Shown here in pieces: positions 1-8,549 of a stretch of 52,928 nt of DNA. The stretch's first letter is position 1, and each line of letters begins with the position of its first letter. The notes under the pieces are model-generated. The model was not told the DNA's origin, ran no database searches, and was given only the letters and a program-made list of their open reading frames with translations. This DNA comes from an uncultured Eubacteriales bacterium (GTDB lineage Bacteria; Bacillota; Clostridia; Oscillospirales; Acutalibacteraceae): contig CAKSGV010000016.1 of the NCBI GenBank assembly GCA_934454845.1, positions 1 through 52,928 of the forward strand, read 5' to 3'. A program made the translations under genes and the position numbers.

Positions 1-19
1 GTTTTGCGAGCGCTAGATT

Positions 20-48
20 ATAATACCACATCCCTCCTCGCTTGTCAA
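20..48 (-). promoter_or_regulatory. Strong vegetative promoter firing leftward out of the window
   Basis: On the minus strand a perfect -35 TTGACA (43-48) lies 17 bp from a -10 TATTAT (20-25), with an overlapping TATAAT at 17-22. The geometry is near ideal for a sigma-A promoter. Its transcript would leave the window at position 1, so the gene it serves is not visible. Strength of this order is common for stable RNA or ribosomal protein genes, but that is a guess. Confidence 0.6.
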
Positions 49-122
49 CTCTTTTTTTTAACTTTTTTGAAGTTTTTTTCGAATTGTGTCGAACGCCGTC
101 GAAAACAACAAGATATAGTATA

Positions 123-326
123 TTATTCACTCTTACTGAAATTATCTAAAGCTTCGATCAACACTTTTTTAAAATTCAAAAGCAAGTTTTCCTTATATAT
201 ATTAACTACAATAAATTTATTTTTTTCGCAAACGGAACATTGATATTTTTCATTTGACATTTCACATTTACGGTCTTGCGGAACGGAATGAGTTTTAAGA
301 TAGCATTCACGACAAATTAGTTTCAT
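123..326 (-). CDS. Small CxxC zinc-ribbon-like protein
   Basis: This 67-residue protein begins MKLICRECYLK. It has two CxxC pairs (CREC at residues 5-8 and CSVC around 30-33), the pattern of a small zinc ribbon, followed by a basic/hydrophobic C-terminal helix-like stretch. The start at 326 is preferred because GGTGAA at 331-336 gives a usable ribosome binding site; a longer reading frame upstream would run through the operators. It is divergent from the XRE repressor gene and shares its control region, so the two are probably co-regulated. I do not recognise a named family. A nucleic-acid or metal-binding role is inference only. Confidence 0.5.
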   Translation of the reverse strand: MKLICRECYLKTHSVPQDRKCEMSNEKYQCSVCEKNKFIVVNIYKENLLLNFKKVLIEALDNFSKSE

Positions 327-346
327 ATTTTTCACCAATTTCATTT

Positions 347-388
347 TAAGGGAATTTCCCTTAAATGTCAATAAGGGAATTTCCCTTA
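347..388. promoter_or_regulatory. Twin palindromic operators between divergent genes
   Basis: The 17-bp perfect palindrome TAAGGGAATTTCCCTTA occurs twice, at 347-363 and 372-388, with centres 25 bp apart. The pair sits between the small zinc-ribbon gene and the XRE regulator gene. Two identical palindromes in a divergent control region next to a helix-turn-helix gene is the usual layout of an autoregulated repressor. The binding protein is inferred to be the adjacent XRE protein. Confidence 0.7.
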
Positions 389-415
389 AGGCATAATAAG
401 CAAGAGGTGATAAAT

Positions 416-634
416 ATGTATAACCGAATAAGGGATTTAAGAGAAGACAGGGATTTATCACAATCTAAAATCGCCGCTATTCTCGGAGTACATCAAACAA
501 CATATTCCGATTATGAACTCGGCAATTTATCAATTACTGCCGATGTACTTATAAAGCTTGCGAAATTTTACAATACAAGCGCCGATTATATTTTAGGATT
601 GACCGACAACCCCGAACCGGCCGACAAACGATAA
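416..634 (+). CDS. XRE-family (Cro/CI-type) transcriptional regulator
   Basis: This is a 73-residue single-domain helix-turn-helix protein. RDLREDRDLSQSKIAAILGV followed by HQTTYSDYELGN is a textbook HTH_3 segment covering residues 5-60, with the tail DYILGLTDN typical of small XRE repressors. The start at 416 is chosen because it follows AAGAGGTGAT; an upstream in-frame ATG at 365 would begin inside the operators. The protein is likely a DNA-binding repressor acting on the two palindromes immediately upstream and thus on itself and the divergent zinc-ribbon gene. A rho-independent terminator follows. No phage or toxin partner is evident. Confidence 0.85.
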   Translation: MYNRIRDLREDRDLSQSKIAAILGVHQTTYSDYELGNLSITADVLIKLAKFYNTSADYILGLTDNPEPADKR

Positions 635-654
635 TTAAACACATCGCTAAACAA

Positions 655-687
655 AAAGCCTTTCTCAAACGAGAAAGGCTTTAATTT
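655..687. terminator. Bidirectional rho-independent terminator
   Basis: A 12-bp perfect stem AAAGCCTTTCTC / GAGAAAGGCTTT with loop AAAC is flanked by A and T tracts. It lies between the XRE gene and the convergent permease gene and can serve both. Confidence 0.85.
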
Positions 688-699
688 CATATCCGATTT

Positions 700-1608
700 T
701 TATTCCGCAAGGCCTTCGGAAATTCCCATTAAGATAATACCCAAAAAAACGGTGCAAATAACAAGATAATGTTTTGCCTTAAGTTTTTCCTTAAGGAAAA
801 TTCTCGAAAGCAGGACAGAAAACACACAATACGAAGATATCATAGGCGCGGCGACAGTGGGATTTGATCCTATGGCATAAATATAAGCGAACTGACCGGC
901 AGTTTCGCAGCAGGCGCCGAGAAGCTTGGGAGTATCCCATTTAAAGCTGAGCTTTTCTTTTCTTATACCATATATATATACGGCACAGATAATACCCAAA
1001 ATCAAGAAAGAATACTCATAAGCGATATTTGCGGAATCCTCGTTTACTATACCGCGGTCAAGCAGGATCGCATCGACAAAAGTTCCCATACCGTCGAGCA
1101 GGCAATAGAAAATCGGGAAAAACACGGCAATAAAGCCGCTTTTATACTTTTTATTTTCCGCTTTTTTTAAAAGCTCCGCCGCCTCGGTGTCATACTTTTT
1201 TTCAACAAACGCAAGACCGGTTACACCTGCGCAGACAAGGATTATACCCGCCCAACTGAGCAAATCCGGCATTCGGCGGAGAAAAACCAGACACAAAATG
1301 CAAGCGACCGCGCCCGAAGAGTTACAAATAGGCGAAGAAACCGAAAGCATTATGTATCTTAAACCTACATAACCGATGATCATGGAGGTTATATAGAAAA
1401 ATATCGCAGGGAAATAGCGGATAAAATCCACCGGATAGAATTCCGTGCCCATGAGCAGTTCGACCGTGGCATGAATACCCATAACCGTGCCGACGGCAAT
1501 AACAATCTTAAAATGACTCAATTTATCATTGGGATCGGAGCCCATTTTTGAAAAAAGGTCGCTTCCTCCCCAAAAAACTATCGCTACAAGCGAAAGAATA
1601 AACCACAT
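700..1608 (-). CDS. DMT-superfamily (EamA-type) permease
   Basis: This 302-residue polytopic membrane protein has about ten hydrophobic segments in two homologous halves, the EamA/DMT arrangement (residues about 3-135 and 155-298). The N-terminal MWFILSLVAIVFWGGSDLFSK and the second-half segment near residue 240 (AYIYAIGSNPTVAAPMIS) are typical of drug/metabolite transporter family members. The substrate cannot be read from sequence. AAAGGGG lies upstream of the ATG. It lies 15 bp downstream of parB on the same strand and may be transcribed with it. Confidence 0.8.
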   Translation of the reverse strand: MWFILSLVAIVFWGGSDLFSKMGSDPNDKLSHFKIVIAVGTVMGIHATVELLMGTEFYPVDFIRYFPAIFFYITSMIIGYVGLRYIMLSVSSPICNSSGAVACILCLVFLRRMPDLLSWAGIILVCAGVTGLAFVEKKYDTEAAELLKKAENKKYKSGFIAVFFPIFYCLLDGMGTFVDAILLDRGIVNEDSANIAYEYSFLILGIICAVYIYGIRKEKLSFKWDTPKLLGACCETAGQFAYIYAIGSNPTVAAPMISSYCVFSVLLSRIFLKEKLKAKHYLVICTVFLGIILMGISEGLAE

Positions 1609-1623
1609 AAATTTAATACCCCT

Positions 1624-2481
1624 TTAGTTTATATTATTTGCGAGTTTTCTTGTAAACTCTTTTAATTCATCGTCAGAAAAAAATTCCAGAGTTAAGGTAC
1701 CGGCGCCGTTTTTGCCCTCGGTTACGGTAACCTTGCGGTGAAGTTCGTTTTTAAGAAGAATTTCTACTTCGCTGTGGAAAGTGGACTTTTCTTTTCTTCC
1801 TGCGGGTTTTTTACCCGGCTGTTTTTTGACAGCGGCTGACATTTTTTCAAGTTCCCTTACCGACGCGCCGCCTAAAGCAAGGCTTAACATTTTTTCTCTT
1901 GTTTCTTCATCATCACAGCTGAGAAGCGCTCTTGCGTGGCCCGCGGATATAGCGCCCGACCTTAAAGCCTCAAGCTCTTTATCATTTAAAGACAAAAGCC
2001 TTAAAGTGTTGGCAACGGCGCTCCTGGATTTTCCCAAACGCTCGGAAACCTGCTCCTGCGTAAGGTTATATGTATCCATAAGCGATTTAAAGCCTAACGC
2101 CTCTTCGACCGCATTAAGATCCTCGCGCTGAAGATTTTCTATAAGAGCGAGTTCCTTAAGCTCCTTTTCATCGACCTCTTTAATAATAACAGGCACTTTA
2201 TCAAGACCTGCCATTCTGGAGGCCCTCCAGCGGCGCTCGCCGGCGATGATAGTATAGTTACCGTCGGAATTAGGTCTTACGGCTATCGGCTGCAAAAGAC
2301 CGTGGAGCGCGATAGAATCGGCAAGCTCCGAAAGCGACTGCTCGTCAAAATCACGGCGGGGCTGATCGCGGTTAGGCTCGATATCGTTTATCCTGACGCT
2401 CACCGCGCCCTCGTTTTTCTCCGAATTATCATTAAACAAAGCGTCAAGACCTCTGCCGAGGCCGCCTTTTTTTACTGCCAT
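1624..2481 (-). CDS. parB: Chromosome partitioning protein ParB (Spo0J)
   Basis: This 285-residue centromere-binding CTPase loads on parS and spreads along DNA to organise the origin. Visible are the N-terminal KKGGLGRGLDALF ParA-stimulating motif, the CTP-binding GERRWRA (about residue 81) and ENLQREDLN (about 113) motifs, a central helix-turn-helix (about 138-165) and a C-terminal dimerisation region. Length is normal. It follows parA by 4 bp, with its ribosome site GAGGGTG inside the end of parA. Two parS-like sites lie about 65 and 555 bp upstream of parA. Sporulating Firmicutes usually keep parAB on the other side of dnaA, so its place downstream of gyrA is unusual. Confidence 0.95.
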   Translation of the reverse strand: MAVKKGGLGRGLDALFNDNSEKNEGAVSVRINDIEPNRDQPRRDFDEQSLSELADSIALHGLLQPIAVRPNSDGNYTIIAGERRWRASRMAGLDKVPVIIKEVDEKELKELALIENLQREDLNAVEEALGFKSLMDTYNLTQEQVSERLGKSRSAVANTLRLLSLNDKELEALRSGAISAGHARALLSCDDEETREKMLSLALGGASVRELEKMSAAVKKQPGKKPAGRKEKSTFHSEVEILLKNELHRKVTVTEGKNGAGTLTLEFFSDDELKEFTRKLANNIN

Positions 2482-2485
2482 ATTT

Positions 2486-3256
2486 TTACACCCTCTTGTT
2501 TTTCTTTAAAAACTCTTTTGCGAGATCGTTATAAGCGGCGGCGCCTTTTGAGCGCGCGTCATAATACTGTATAGGACAGCCGTAACTCGGAGCCTCGGAA
2601 ATTCTTACTCCCCTGGGGATAGCCGATTTATAAAGCTTGCCCGAAAAATACTTCTTTATCTCGCTTACCACCTGCTGAGTGAGATTAAGTCTGCCGTCAA
2701 ACATAGTAAGAACGATACCGTCGATATCAAGCGTGGGATTATAAAGCCTTTTGACCTGTCTGACGCTTGCCATAAGCTGAGAAAGTCCCTCTAAGGCATA
2801 ATACTCGCACTGGATAGGGATAAGCACGGCGTCAGACGCGGTAAGAGCGTTTATCGTGATAATGCCCAGCGAGGGCGGACAATCGATAAAAATAAAATCG
2901 TAGTCCTCTCTCACCGGCGAAAGAGCGATTTTGAGCTGAGCCTCGCGCCTATCGGAATTGATAAGATCTACTTCCGCCGCGGCGAGGTTCATAGAAGATG
3001 GAACAATATCCACGCCTTTAAACTCGGTTTTTACAATACATTCGGATATCTTTGCCTGACCGATTATAAGCTCATAGCAGGTAAGATCCGTGTCCTTTTT
3101 ATTTATACCGTAACCGCTGGTGGAGTTGCCCTGCGGATCGGCGTCAACAAGCAAAACTTTTTTACCTTTCATACCGATCCCTGCGGCGAGGTTGACGGCG
3201 GTGGTGGTTTTTCCTACTCCGCCTTTCTGATTAACCACAGAAATAATTTTCCCCAT
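2486..3256 (-). CDS. parA: Chromosome partitioning ATPase ParA (Soj)
   Basis: This 256-residue Walker-type ATPase works with ParB in origin segregation and, in Bacillus, controls DnaA. The deviant Walker A KGGVGKTTT is at residues 11-19, and the Walker A' region LLVDADPQGN and Walker B FIFIDCPPSLG follow in order. It is preceded by GGGAG, 7 bp before ATG. It forms an operon with parB (4-bp gap). The upstream region is AT-rich and holds a parS-like site. Confidence 0.96.
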   Translation of the reverse strand: MGKIISVVNQKGGVGKTTTAVNLAAGIGMKGKKVLLVDADPQGNSTSGYGINKKDTDLTCYELIIGQAKISECIVKTEFKGVDIVPSSMNLAAAEVDLINSDRREAQLKIALSPVREDYDFIFIDCPPSLGIITINALTASDAVLIPIQCEYYALEGLSQLMASVRQVKRLYNPTLDIDGIVLTMFDGRLNLTQQVVSEIKKYFSGKLYKSAIPRGVRISEAPSYGCPIQYYDARSKGAAAYNDLAKEFLKKNKRV

Positions 3257-3319
3257 AGATTTTCTCCCATATATATGTAATATATATTATATAATATAGA
3301 TAATATAGATATAGCAAAT

Positions 3320-3335
3320 TGTTTCTCGTGAAACA
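3320..3335. promoter_or_regulatory. parS-like centromere site
   Basis: TGTTTCTCGTGAAACA matches the Firmicute parS consensus TGTTTCACGTGAAACA at 15 of 16 positions; the central A is replaced by T, which breaks the perfect palindrome. It sits about 65 bp upstream of the parA start. Confidence 0.8.
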
Positions 3336-3373
3336 ATTAATATTATATCAGTTAATCTATCATTTGTAAACAG

Positions 3374-3420
3374 AAAAAAGGACCTTATGAAAATTTTAGT
3401 TTCATAAAGCCCTTTTTAAT
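3374..3420 (-). terminator. Terminator of spoVAE
   Basis: The arms TTATGAAA and TTTCATAA, extended past a small internal loop by AAAAAGG / CCTTTTT, form a long hairpin directly after the spoVAE stop codon. On the minus strand it ends in a T-run. Confidence 0.75.
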
Positions 3421-3422
3421 TT

Positions 3423-3788
3423 TTATTTACTGTCCGACTTACATATCAGCGCCGCTGTATACGCGCACACCAGCACCGTGGAAATACCTGCCGCCGTGGC
3501 GGTGAGCCCTCCCGTGAAAACTCCGATAAATCCCCGGTCGGCTATCGCTTTTTTCACACCTGTCGCTAGGCTGTAACCGAAACCCGTCAAAGGCACGGTA
3601 GCGCCGGCGCCCGCGAAATCGACAAGCGGTTTATAAATCCCGACGGCGGTCAGTATAACGCCTGCGACGACATAGGCGACAAGAATTCTTGCAGGGGTAA
3701 GTTTAGTGCAGTCGATAAGCAACTGCCCTATCACGCAGAAGACTCCGCCCACTGCAAATGCTTTGATACAGTCCATTAGAAGTTCCAT
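3423..3788 (-). CDS. spoVAE: Stage V sporulation protein AE (SpoVAE)
   Basis: This 121-residue membrane protein has four hydrophobic segments and the GAGATVPLTGFG motif near residues 62-73 that marks the SpoVAC/SpoVAE family. These proteins form the channel that moves Ca-dipicolinic acid into the developing forespore. The start at 3788 gives GGAAG a 6-bp spacing; an ATG two codons earlier would abut the ribosome site. Normally it sits with spoVAC and spoVAD; here it stands alone between two parS-like sites, next to parA. The rest of the spoVA set must lie elsewhere if the pathway is complete. Confidence 0.85.
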   Translation of the reverse strand: MELLMDCIKAFAVGGVFCVIGQLLIDCTKLTPARILVAYVVAGVILTAVGIYKPLVDFAGAGATVPLTGFGYSLATGVKKAIADRGFIGVFTGGLTATAAGISTVLVCAYTAALICKSDSK

Positions 3789-3810
3789 TTTCATCTTCCT
3801 TTAACAAAAT

Positions 3811-3826
3811 AGTTTCACGTGAAACA
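3811..3826. promoter_or_regulatory. parS-like centromere site
   Basis: AGTTTCACGTGAAACA matches the parS consensus at 15 of 16 positions, differing only at the first base, and contains the invariant core TTTCACGTGAAA. It lies just upstream of the spoVAE start, probably overlapping its promoter region. Confidence 0.88.
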
Positions 3827-3847
3827 TTTTATTAAATTATGCCCGAA

Positions 3848-5281
3848 TTAAAACCCTTTTATTCCGTAATTCTCGCCGATTTCCTTTAAAAGCGAGGCTT
3901 TTTCAAGATTTCGCACTTTAAGGTTATCCGCGCTTTCGCTGCGCACTATGAGTTTTACCTTGCAGGTGCCGAGTTTTCTGTCCGCAGGAGTTTCTGTTAT
4001 CTTTATATCACCGACCTTTTCCCTTTCGCAGTACATCTCGCAGAACTTGAAGCCTTTTGAGCCTCTCGCCCTTATTATTTCCGAAAGACTTACCTTGCCT
4101 TTATTATAATTGCATTTGCAAAGATCCGCATAGTAAAGATCTATAAGACCTCCTATCGAAGCGAGGAACAAAACGAACCTGTCAAAGTGCCTGAAAAGCA
4201 CCATTAAAGCTATTGCCCCGGCGGCTATCAGGATACCGTAAAGCTTAGGCAGCCACATAAACCTCTTATACGATTTTTCGTTTTTTTCCGCACTTAAAAA
4301 CGGTTTTTCGTCGGCAAAATCAGGATAAAAGGCTTTAAACTGCTGCTTCATCTCGTGATGATTTCCGCAGGGAATTATCACTGCTTTTTCGCTTTTTGAA
4401 TTGCCGTAACCTCCCACAGAGGCATAAAGCGAATATTTTTTTACGAAACGCATTATCGGCGTCTGGACTATCATAAGATCATTTAAGCACTTTTTAGAAA
4501 ACACAGTCCGCTTTTTTGTGATAAGACCCGAAATTATCTCCGTTCTTTCCTTGTCGAGGTTAAGGCGGAATGTGATATTTTTACAGAAAGCTATAAGGAA
4601 CGAAATGCCGTAGGCTGTGAGCAAAATAACCGTGAGCGCGGTTACAGCCGGCGGAAAATATCTCATAAATCTATTTGAAAAGCTATCTATCTCATCTAAT
4701 ATCATTTCGGTGATAGCTATATTTAAAAGCTTACCTGCGCGGTTTATCACAGGCGCCGCAATGATTATGCCCGTAAGCGCTGAGGAGCTTGAAACCGAAA
4801 ACAACGCAATTTTCGGATTTGAATATCTTATTATATCGTTCCCCGCCTCGCCGTAGACCGCGACCGAAAGCTTTTCCGCGCTATTCTTGCCTAAAATGAA
4901 TTTAAAGTCGGACTCATTAATATTGCCTGCCTCGGTGTTAAGGCAGAAAGACACCGCTTTAAGCGCGCTTTGCAGGGGATTTACGCTTTTTACGATACTT
5001 GAAAGCTTGTTTATATTTATTTTTGCCTTTGTTTTAAAGATGAGGCCGCGGCTTACCGTGATAACATCATTTTTGAGGGTTACGGAAAAAGATAGCCACC
5101 TTGCCGCCGCCAAAAGCAGAATTGCGGAGAAAAGATATATTTCAAAGCTTAAAACACCGCTTATCCTGCGTGTGAGCAAAAACTGCACCGCACCTTTTAT
5201 GACGGGGATCACAAGCACGAAAAGATAAGGCTTTAAAAAGCTTAATATCATCAAAGGATGGCCTTTAAAATTATTCTTCAT
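3848..5281 (-). CDS. YdbT-like membrane protein with bacterial PH domains
   Basis: This 477-residue protein alternates paired transmembrane helices with bPH2 domains. One hydrophobic pair lies near residues 12-65 and is followed by a PH domain (SFSVTLKNDVITVSRGLIFK). A second pair lies near 165-235 and precedes RTEIISGLITKKRTVFSK. A third pair near 345-385 precedes a final domain. The arrangement matches Bacillus YdbT, which works with YdbS; the pair is linked to resistance against secreted antimicrobial compounds, but the mechanism is unknown. It overlaps ydbS by 11 bp. Confidence 0.8.
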   Translation of the reverse strand: MKNNFKGHPLMILSFLKPYLFVLVIPVIKGAVQFLLTRRISGVLSFEIYLFSAILLLAAARWLSFSVTLKNDVITVSRGLIFKTKAKININKLSSIVKSVNPLQSALKAVSFCLNTEAGNINESDFKFILGKNSAEKLSVAVYGEAGNDIIRYSNPKIALFSVSSSSALTGIIIAAPVINRAGKLLNIAITEMILDEIDSFSNRFMRYFPPAVTALTVILLTAYGISFLIAFCKNITFRLNLDKERTEIISGLITKKRTVFSKKCLNDLMIVQTPIMRFVKKYSLYASVGGYGNSKSEKAVIIPCGNHHEMKQQFKAFYPDFADEKPFLSAEKNEKSYKRFMWLPKLYGILIAAGAIALMVLFRHFDRFVLFLASIGGLIDLYYADLCKCNYNKGKVSLSEIIRARGSKGFKFCEMYCEREKVGDIKITETPADRKLGTCKVKLIVRSESADNLKVRNLEKASLLKEIGENYGIKGF

Positions 5282-5708
5282 CGCTTTTTTCTCCCGCCAC
5301 GGTGTTGACTAAAGCTTCGGCGTCTTTTTCCTCTATCTCCGGGATAAAAAGGCCGGTTCTTGCCGCTTTTAAGGACAGAGCGCTTAAACTTAACCTTTTT
5401 GCAAGCGGAGTTTGAAAGGTCTGCGCGAATATAAGCCTCGGATAAGGCATTATATGAGAGGTTTTAATTATCACCCCGTAGCTTATTCTGACGGACTCGC
5501 AGTCGGCATAAATTTCAAAGCTTTTAAAAAGCTTTGGGATATACCATAGTTCAAGGACAAGCAAAGCGACGCATAAAAATGCGAATATCCATATAAGAAA
5601 GCCGATATATGCCGCCGCAATGCCTGCGGCTGCCGCAGGCAAAATAAGCAGGATAAATATTCTTATTTCCCATAACAAAAGAGTTTTTTCCGGCAAATGC
5701 CCTCTCAT
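5271..5708 (-). CDS. YdbS-like membrane protein with one bacterial PH domain
   Basis: This 145-residue protein has two adjacent transmembrane helices (residues about 13-55) followed by one bPH2 domain that includes YADCESVRISYGVIIKTSHI and SLSALSLKAA. It is the short partner of the tandem YdbS/YdbT pair. Its ATG overlaps the rarA stop region by 4 bp, so rarA-ydbS-ydbT look like one transcription unit. Confidence 0.8.
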   Translation of the reverse strand: MRGHLPEKTLLLWEIRIFILLILPAAAAGIAAAYIGFLIWIFAFLCVALLVLELWYIPKLFKSFEIYADCESVRISYGVIIKTSHIMPYPRLIFAQTFQTPLAKRLSLSALSLKAARTGLFIPEIEEKDAEALVNTVAGEKSDEE

Positions 5709-6967
5709 TTCTTATTTTCCTTTCGGGTGATTTTATTATGATAATCGTTAAATGCCCTTTCGGTTTTATTATCGCAGGGCGAATAATAGACTTTATTCTT
5801 TATCTCGTCGGGCAGATACTGCTGATAAGTATAGTGATCGGGATAATTATGAGGATAAATATAGTGCTGACCTTTTACCTCGGCGTCGGCGCCGTCAAAA
5901 TGCTTGTTCTGAAGATTTCTCGGTATCGGGTACACTCTGCCCGACTCTATATCGGAAAAAGCCTGCTTTATTGCCATATAGCCCGAATTTGATTTAGGCG
6001 AAAGCGCCACTAATATCACCGCGTCTGCAAGAGGGATCTGCGCCTCGGGCAGGCCTACCGCCAAAGCAATATCCACAGCGGCTTTAACTATCGGAATTAT
6101 CTGCGGATAGGCAAGCCCCACGTCCTCGCTTGCGCACACCATAAGTCTTCTGCAGGCGCTCGGAAGATCGCCTGCGGCGAGAATTCTCGCGAGATAGTAA
6201 ACGGCGGCGTCGGGATCGGAGCCGCGCATTGATTTCTGATAAGCGGAAAGAAGATCGTAATGCTCGTCGGAGTCCCTGTCATATCGCACGGAGTTGCCGG
6301 CAAGTATCTGCTCGACCGTTTCATCGGATATCTCCGATTTTTTATCCGCGGAATCGAGCATAACGCAGAGCTCAAGCATATTAAGCGCCCGCCTTACATC
6401 GCCTGCGGCGGCGCAGGCAATCTTTTTCGCGTTTTTCTCGCTTATTTGGATATTTCCCTCGCAGAATTTAAGCGCCCTGATGACTGCCTCTTTTATATCC
6501 TCTTCTTTTACAGCCTTGAATTCAAGCACCGTTGAACGGCTTAAAATCGCGTTATAGACATAAAAATAGGGATTTTCGGTGGTAGAGGCGATAAGGGTGA
6601 TATCGCCGTTTTCAATATAAGAAAGCAAAATTTGCTGTTGCTTTTTATTGAAGTACTGAATTTCGTCAAGATAGAGCAAAATTCCGCCTGCCGCCTCTAA
6701 AGTGCCTATTGAGTTTATTATATCTTTAATATCCGAGGTCGAAGCGGTGGTAGCATTAAGATAGCAGAGCTTTTTATTGCAGTTTTCAGCTATTATCCGT
6801 GCGACGGTGGTCTTACCCACTCCCGACGGCCCGTAAAATATAAGGTTAGGCAGATTTCCAGATTCTATGATCTTTCTTAGTATTCTGCCCTCGCCGATAA
6901 GGTGCTTTTGACCGATAACCTCGTCGATAGTTCGAGGTCTTGCTCTGTCCGCAAGAGGTGAATTCAT
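5705..6967 (-). CDS. rarA: Replication-associated recombination ATPase RarA (MgsA)
   Basis: This 420-residue AAA+ ATPase of the clamp-loader-like RarA/Mgs1/WRNIP1 family acts at stalled replication forks. Walker A GPSGVGKTTVAR lies near residue 46 and Walker B LLYLDEIQYF near 97, followed by sensor region TTENPYFYV and the C-terminal tetramerisation domain. It starts with ADRARPRTIDEVIGQKHLIG, typical of the family. CGGAGGA precedes the ATG. It is divergent from the flippase gene. Confidence 0.95.
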   Translation of the reverse strand: MNSPLADRARPRTIDEVIGQKHLIGEGRILRKIIESGNLPNLIFYGPSGVGKTTVARIIAENCNKKLCYLNATTASTSDIKDIINSIGTLEAAGGILLYLDEIQYFNKKQQQILLSYIENGDITLIASTTENPYFYVYNAILSRSTVLEFKAVKEEDIKEAVIRALKFCEGNIQISEKNAKKIACAAAGDVRRALNMLELCVMLDSADKKSEISDETVEQILAGNSVRYDRDSDEHYDLLSAYQKSMRGSDPDAAVYYLARILAAGDLPSACRRLMVCASEDVGLAYPQIIPIVKAAVDIALAVGLPEAQIPLADAVILVALSPKSNSGYMAIKQAFSDIESGRVYPIPRNLQNKHFDGADAEVKGQHYIYPHNYPDHYTYQQYLPDEIKNKVYYSPCDNKTERAFNDYHNKITRKENKK

Positions 6968-7037
6968 ATTATTCCTCCGAAAATTAACTTATTAAAGGTT
7001 ATTTTCAATCATATTATTGTTTTGGGGTGAAAAGATC

Positions 7038-8549
7038 GTGAAAAAAACTGTTTTTATTAAAAATGCCGCCGTTCTCACAGCGTCTTCGCTGATATTGAGG
7101 TTTGCAGGCATAGTTTTTAAGGTCTGGATGGCGGGCGCCGTGGGCAGCGAGGGCGTAGGACTTTATCAGGTGATATTTTCTGTCTACGCGCTTGCCGCGG
7201 CTTTTTCCGCCTGCGGAATTTGCACCGCCGTTACAAGACTTGTTTCCGAAGAGCTTGTAAGCGGCAGCAAAAACGGCATAAAAAAGACTATGCGCGGAGC
7301 TTTTATTCTCTCTATGGCGATAGCTTTTGTTTCATTTGCCGTGCTGTGGTTCGGCGCGGGAGTGTTTGCGCAAAGGATTTTAAGGGACAGCCGCGCCGTG
7401 CTGTCAATAAAAACACTCTCATTATCTTTATTTTCTCTCGGTATTTCTTCAAATATCAGGGGATATTTTATCGCGAGGAGAAAGACCGCGCCTTTTTCCG
7501 CCGTTACGGTGGCGGAGCAGGCGGTGAGAATAGGCGTTGCGGTGCTGCTTGTAAATAAATTCAAAGGTTTAGGGTTATCCTATCTCTGCGCGGCGCTCTT
7601 TATCGGAGATACCGCCGCCGAGCTTGTGTGCTCATCTGCTATGATATTATTATACCGCATAGATATAAACAAGTTAAAGCTTAAAACCATTAAAGAAAAC
7701 CGCGGATACAAAAGAAAAATATTCCATATCGCTTTCCCTATAACCGCCGGCAGGTATCTTAATTCTCTTCTTAGAACTGCCGAGAATATTATGATGCCTA
7801 AAGCCCTTTCTTATGTTTCGGGCAATTCTTTGAGTCTTTTTGGAATGATAAAGGGAATGGCACTTCCCGTGCTGTTTTTCCCGGGAATACTTTTAAATTC
7901 GCTTTCCACTCTTTTAATTCCGGAAATTTCCGAGGCTTCGGTTTTAGGGAAGAAAAGTATGTTAAAATCAGGAGTCGAGCGGATAATTATTTTAACTTCC
8001 CTTATGGGATTTATATTTTCCGCCGTGTTTATGACAGGGGGAAAAGTTATCGGCGAGCTTATCTATAAATCGGAAGATGTGGGAATTTTGCTTGTGATGC
8101 TTTCTCCGATAGTGCCGCTGATGTACCTTGACAGTATGTGCGACGGAATATTAAAAGGGCTTGATCAGCAGGCTTTTACTTTCAGAACAAGCATTTTAGA
8201 TTCGCTTTTAAGGCTTGTGCTTATTTATTTCATAGTTCCGAAATACGGACTTAACGGATTTATCGCAATTATGTATATTTCAAACGCGCTTACCTGCATT
8301 TTAAATATTTCAAGGCTTATAAAAGTGACTGACGCAAAGATAGATTATTTTAAAAATCTGATAACTCCGCTTTTTACAGCCTTTGCCGCCGCCGTTTTTT
8401 CAAACCTAGTACTTAAAAGCACCTGTAATTTCGGGAATTCGGTTTACATAATACTGCTGTGCGTATTCAGCCTGATCCTTTATGCTTTAGGCTTACTGCT
8501 TTTCGGGTGCACAAGCATTTCTGAATTTAAAAGACTTATTTCATCTTAA
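7038..8549 (+). CDS. SpoVB/MurJ-fold polysaccharide flippase (MOP superfamily)
   Basis: This 503-residue protein has about 14 transmembrane helices and opens with VKKTVFIKNAAVLTASSLIL and FAGIVFKVWMAGAVGSEGVG, the signature start of the SpoVB/YtgP group of MATE-like lipid-linked sugar flippases. In Bacillus, SpoVB is needed for spore cortex synthesis and YtgP/MurJ for lipid II export. Which role applies cannot be told from sequence alone. A GTG start at 7038 is chosen because GGGGTGA lies 7 bp before it; an upstream in-frame ATG at 7017 would place that ribosome site inside the gene. It ends convergent with tadA and overlaps it by 9 bp. Confidence 0.85.
   Translation: MKKTVFIKNAAVLTASSLILRFAGIVFKVWMAGAVGSEGVGLYQVIFSVYALAAAFSACGICTAVTRLVSEELVSGSKNGIKKTMRGAFILSMAIAFVSFAVLWFGAGVFAQRILRDSRAVLSIKTLSLSLFSLGISSNIRGYFIARRKTAPFSAVTVAEQAVRIGVAVLLVNKFKGLGLSYLCAALFIGDTAAELVCSSAMILLYRIDINKLKLKTIKENRGYKRKIFHIAFPITAGRYLNSLLRTAENIMMPKALSYVSGNSLSLFGMIKGMALPVLFFPGILLNSLSTLLIPEISEASVLGKKSMLKSGVERIIILTSLMGFIFSAVFMTGGKVIGELIYKSEDVGILLVMLSPIVPLMYLDSMCDGILKGLDQQAFTFRTSILDSLLRLVLIYFIVPKYGLNGFIAIMYISNALTCILNISRLIKVTDAKIDYFKNLITPLFTAFAAAVFSNLVLKSTCNFGNSVYIILLCVFSLILYALGLLLFGCTSISEFKRLISS

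Noticed and set aside
4..243. 79-codon plus-strand frame at the left edge
   Set aside because: It is AT-rich low-complexity sequence antisense to the zinc-ribbon gene, without a ribosome site, and it overlaps the outward promoter.
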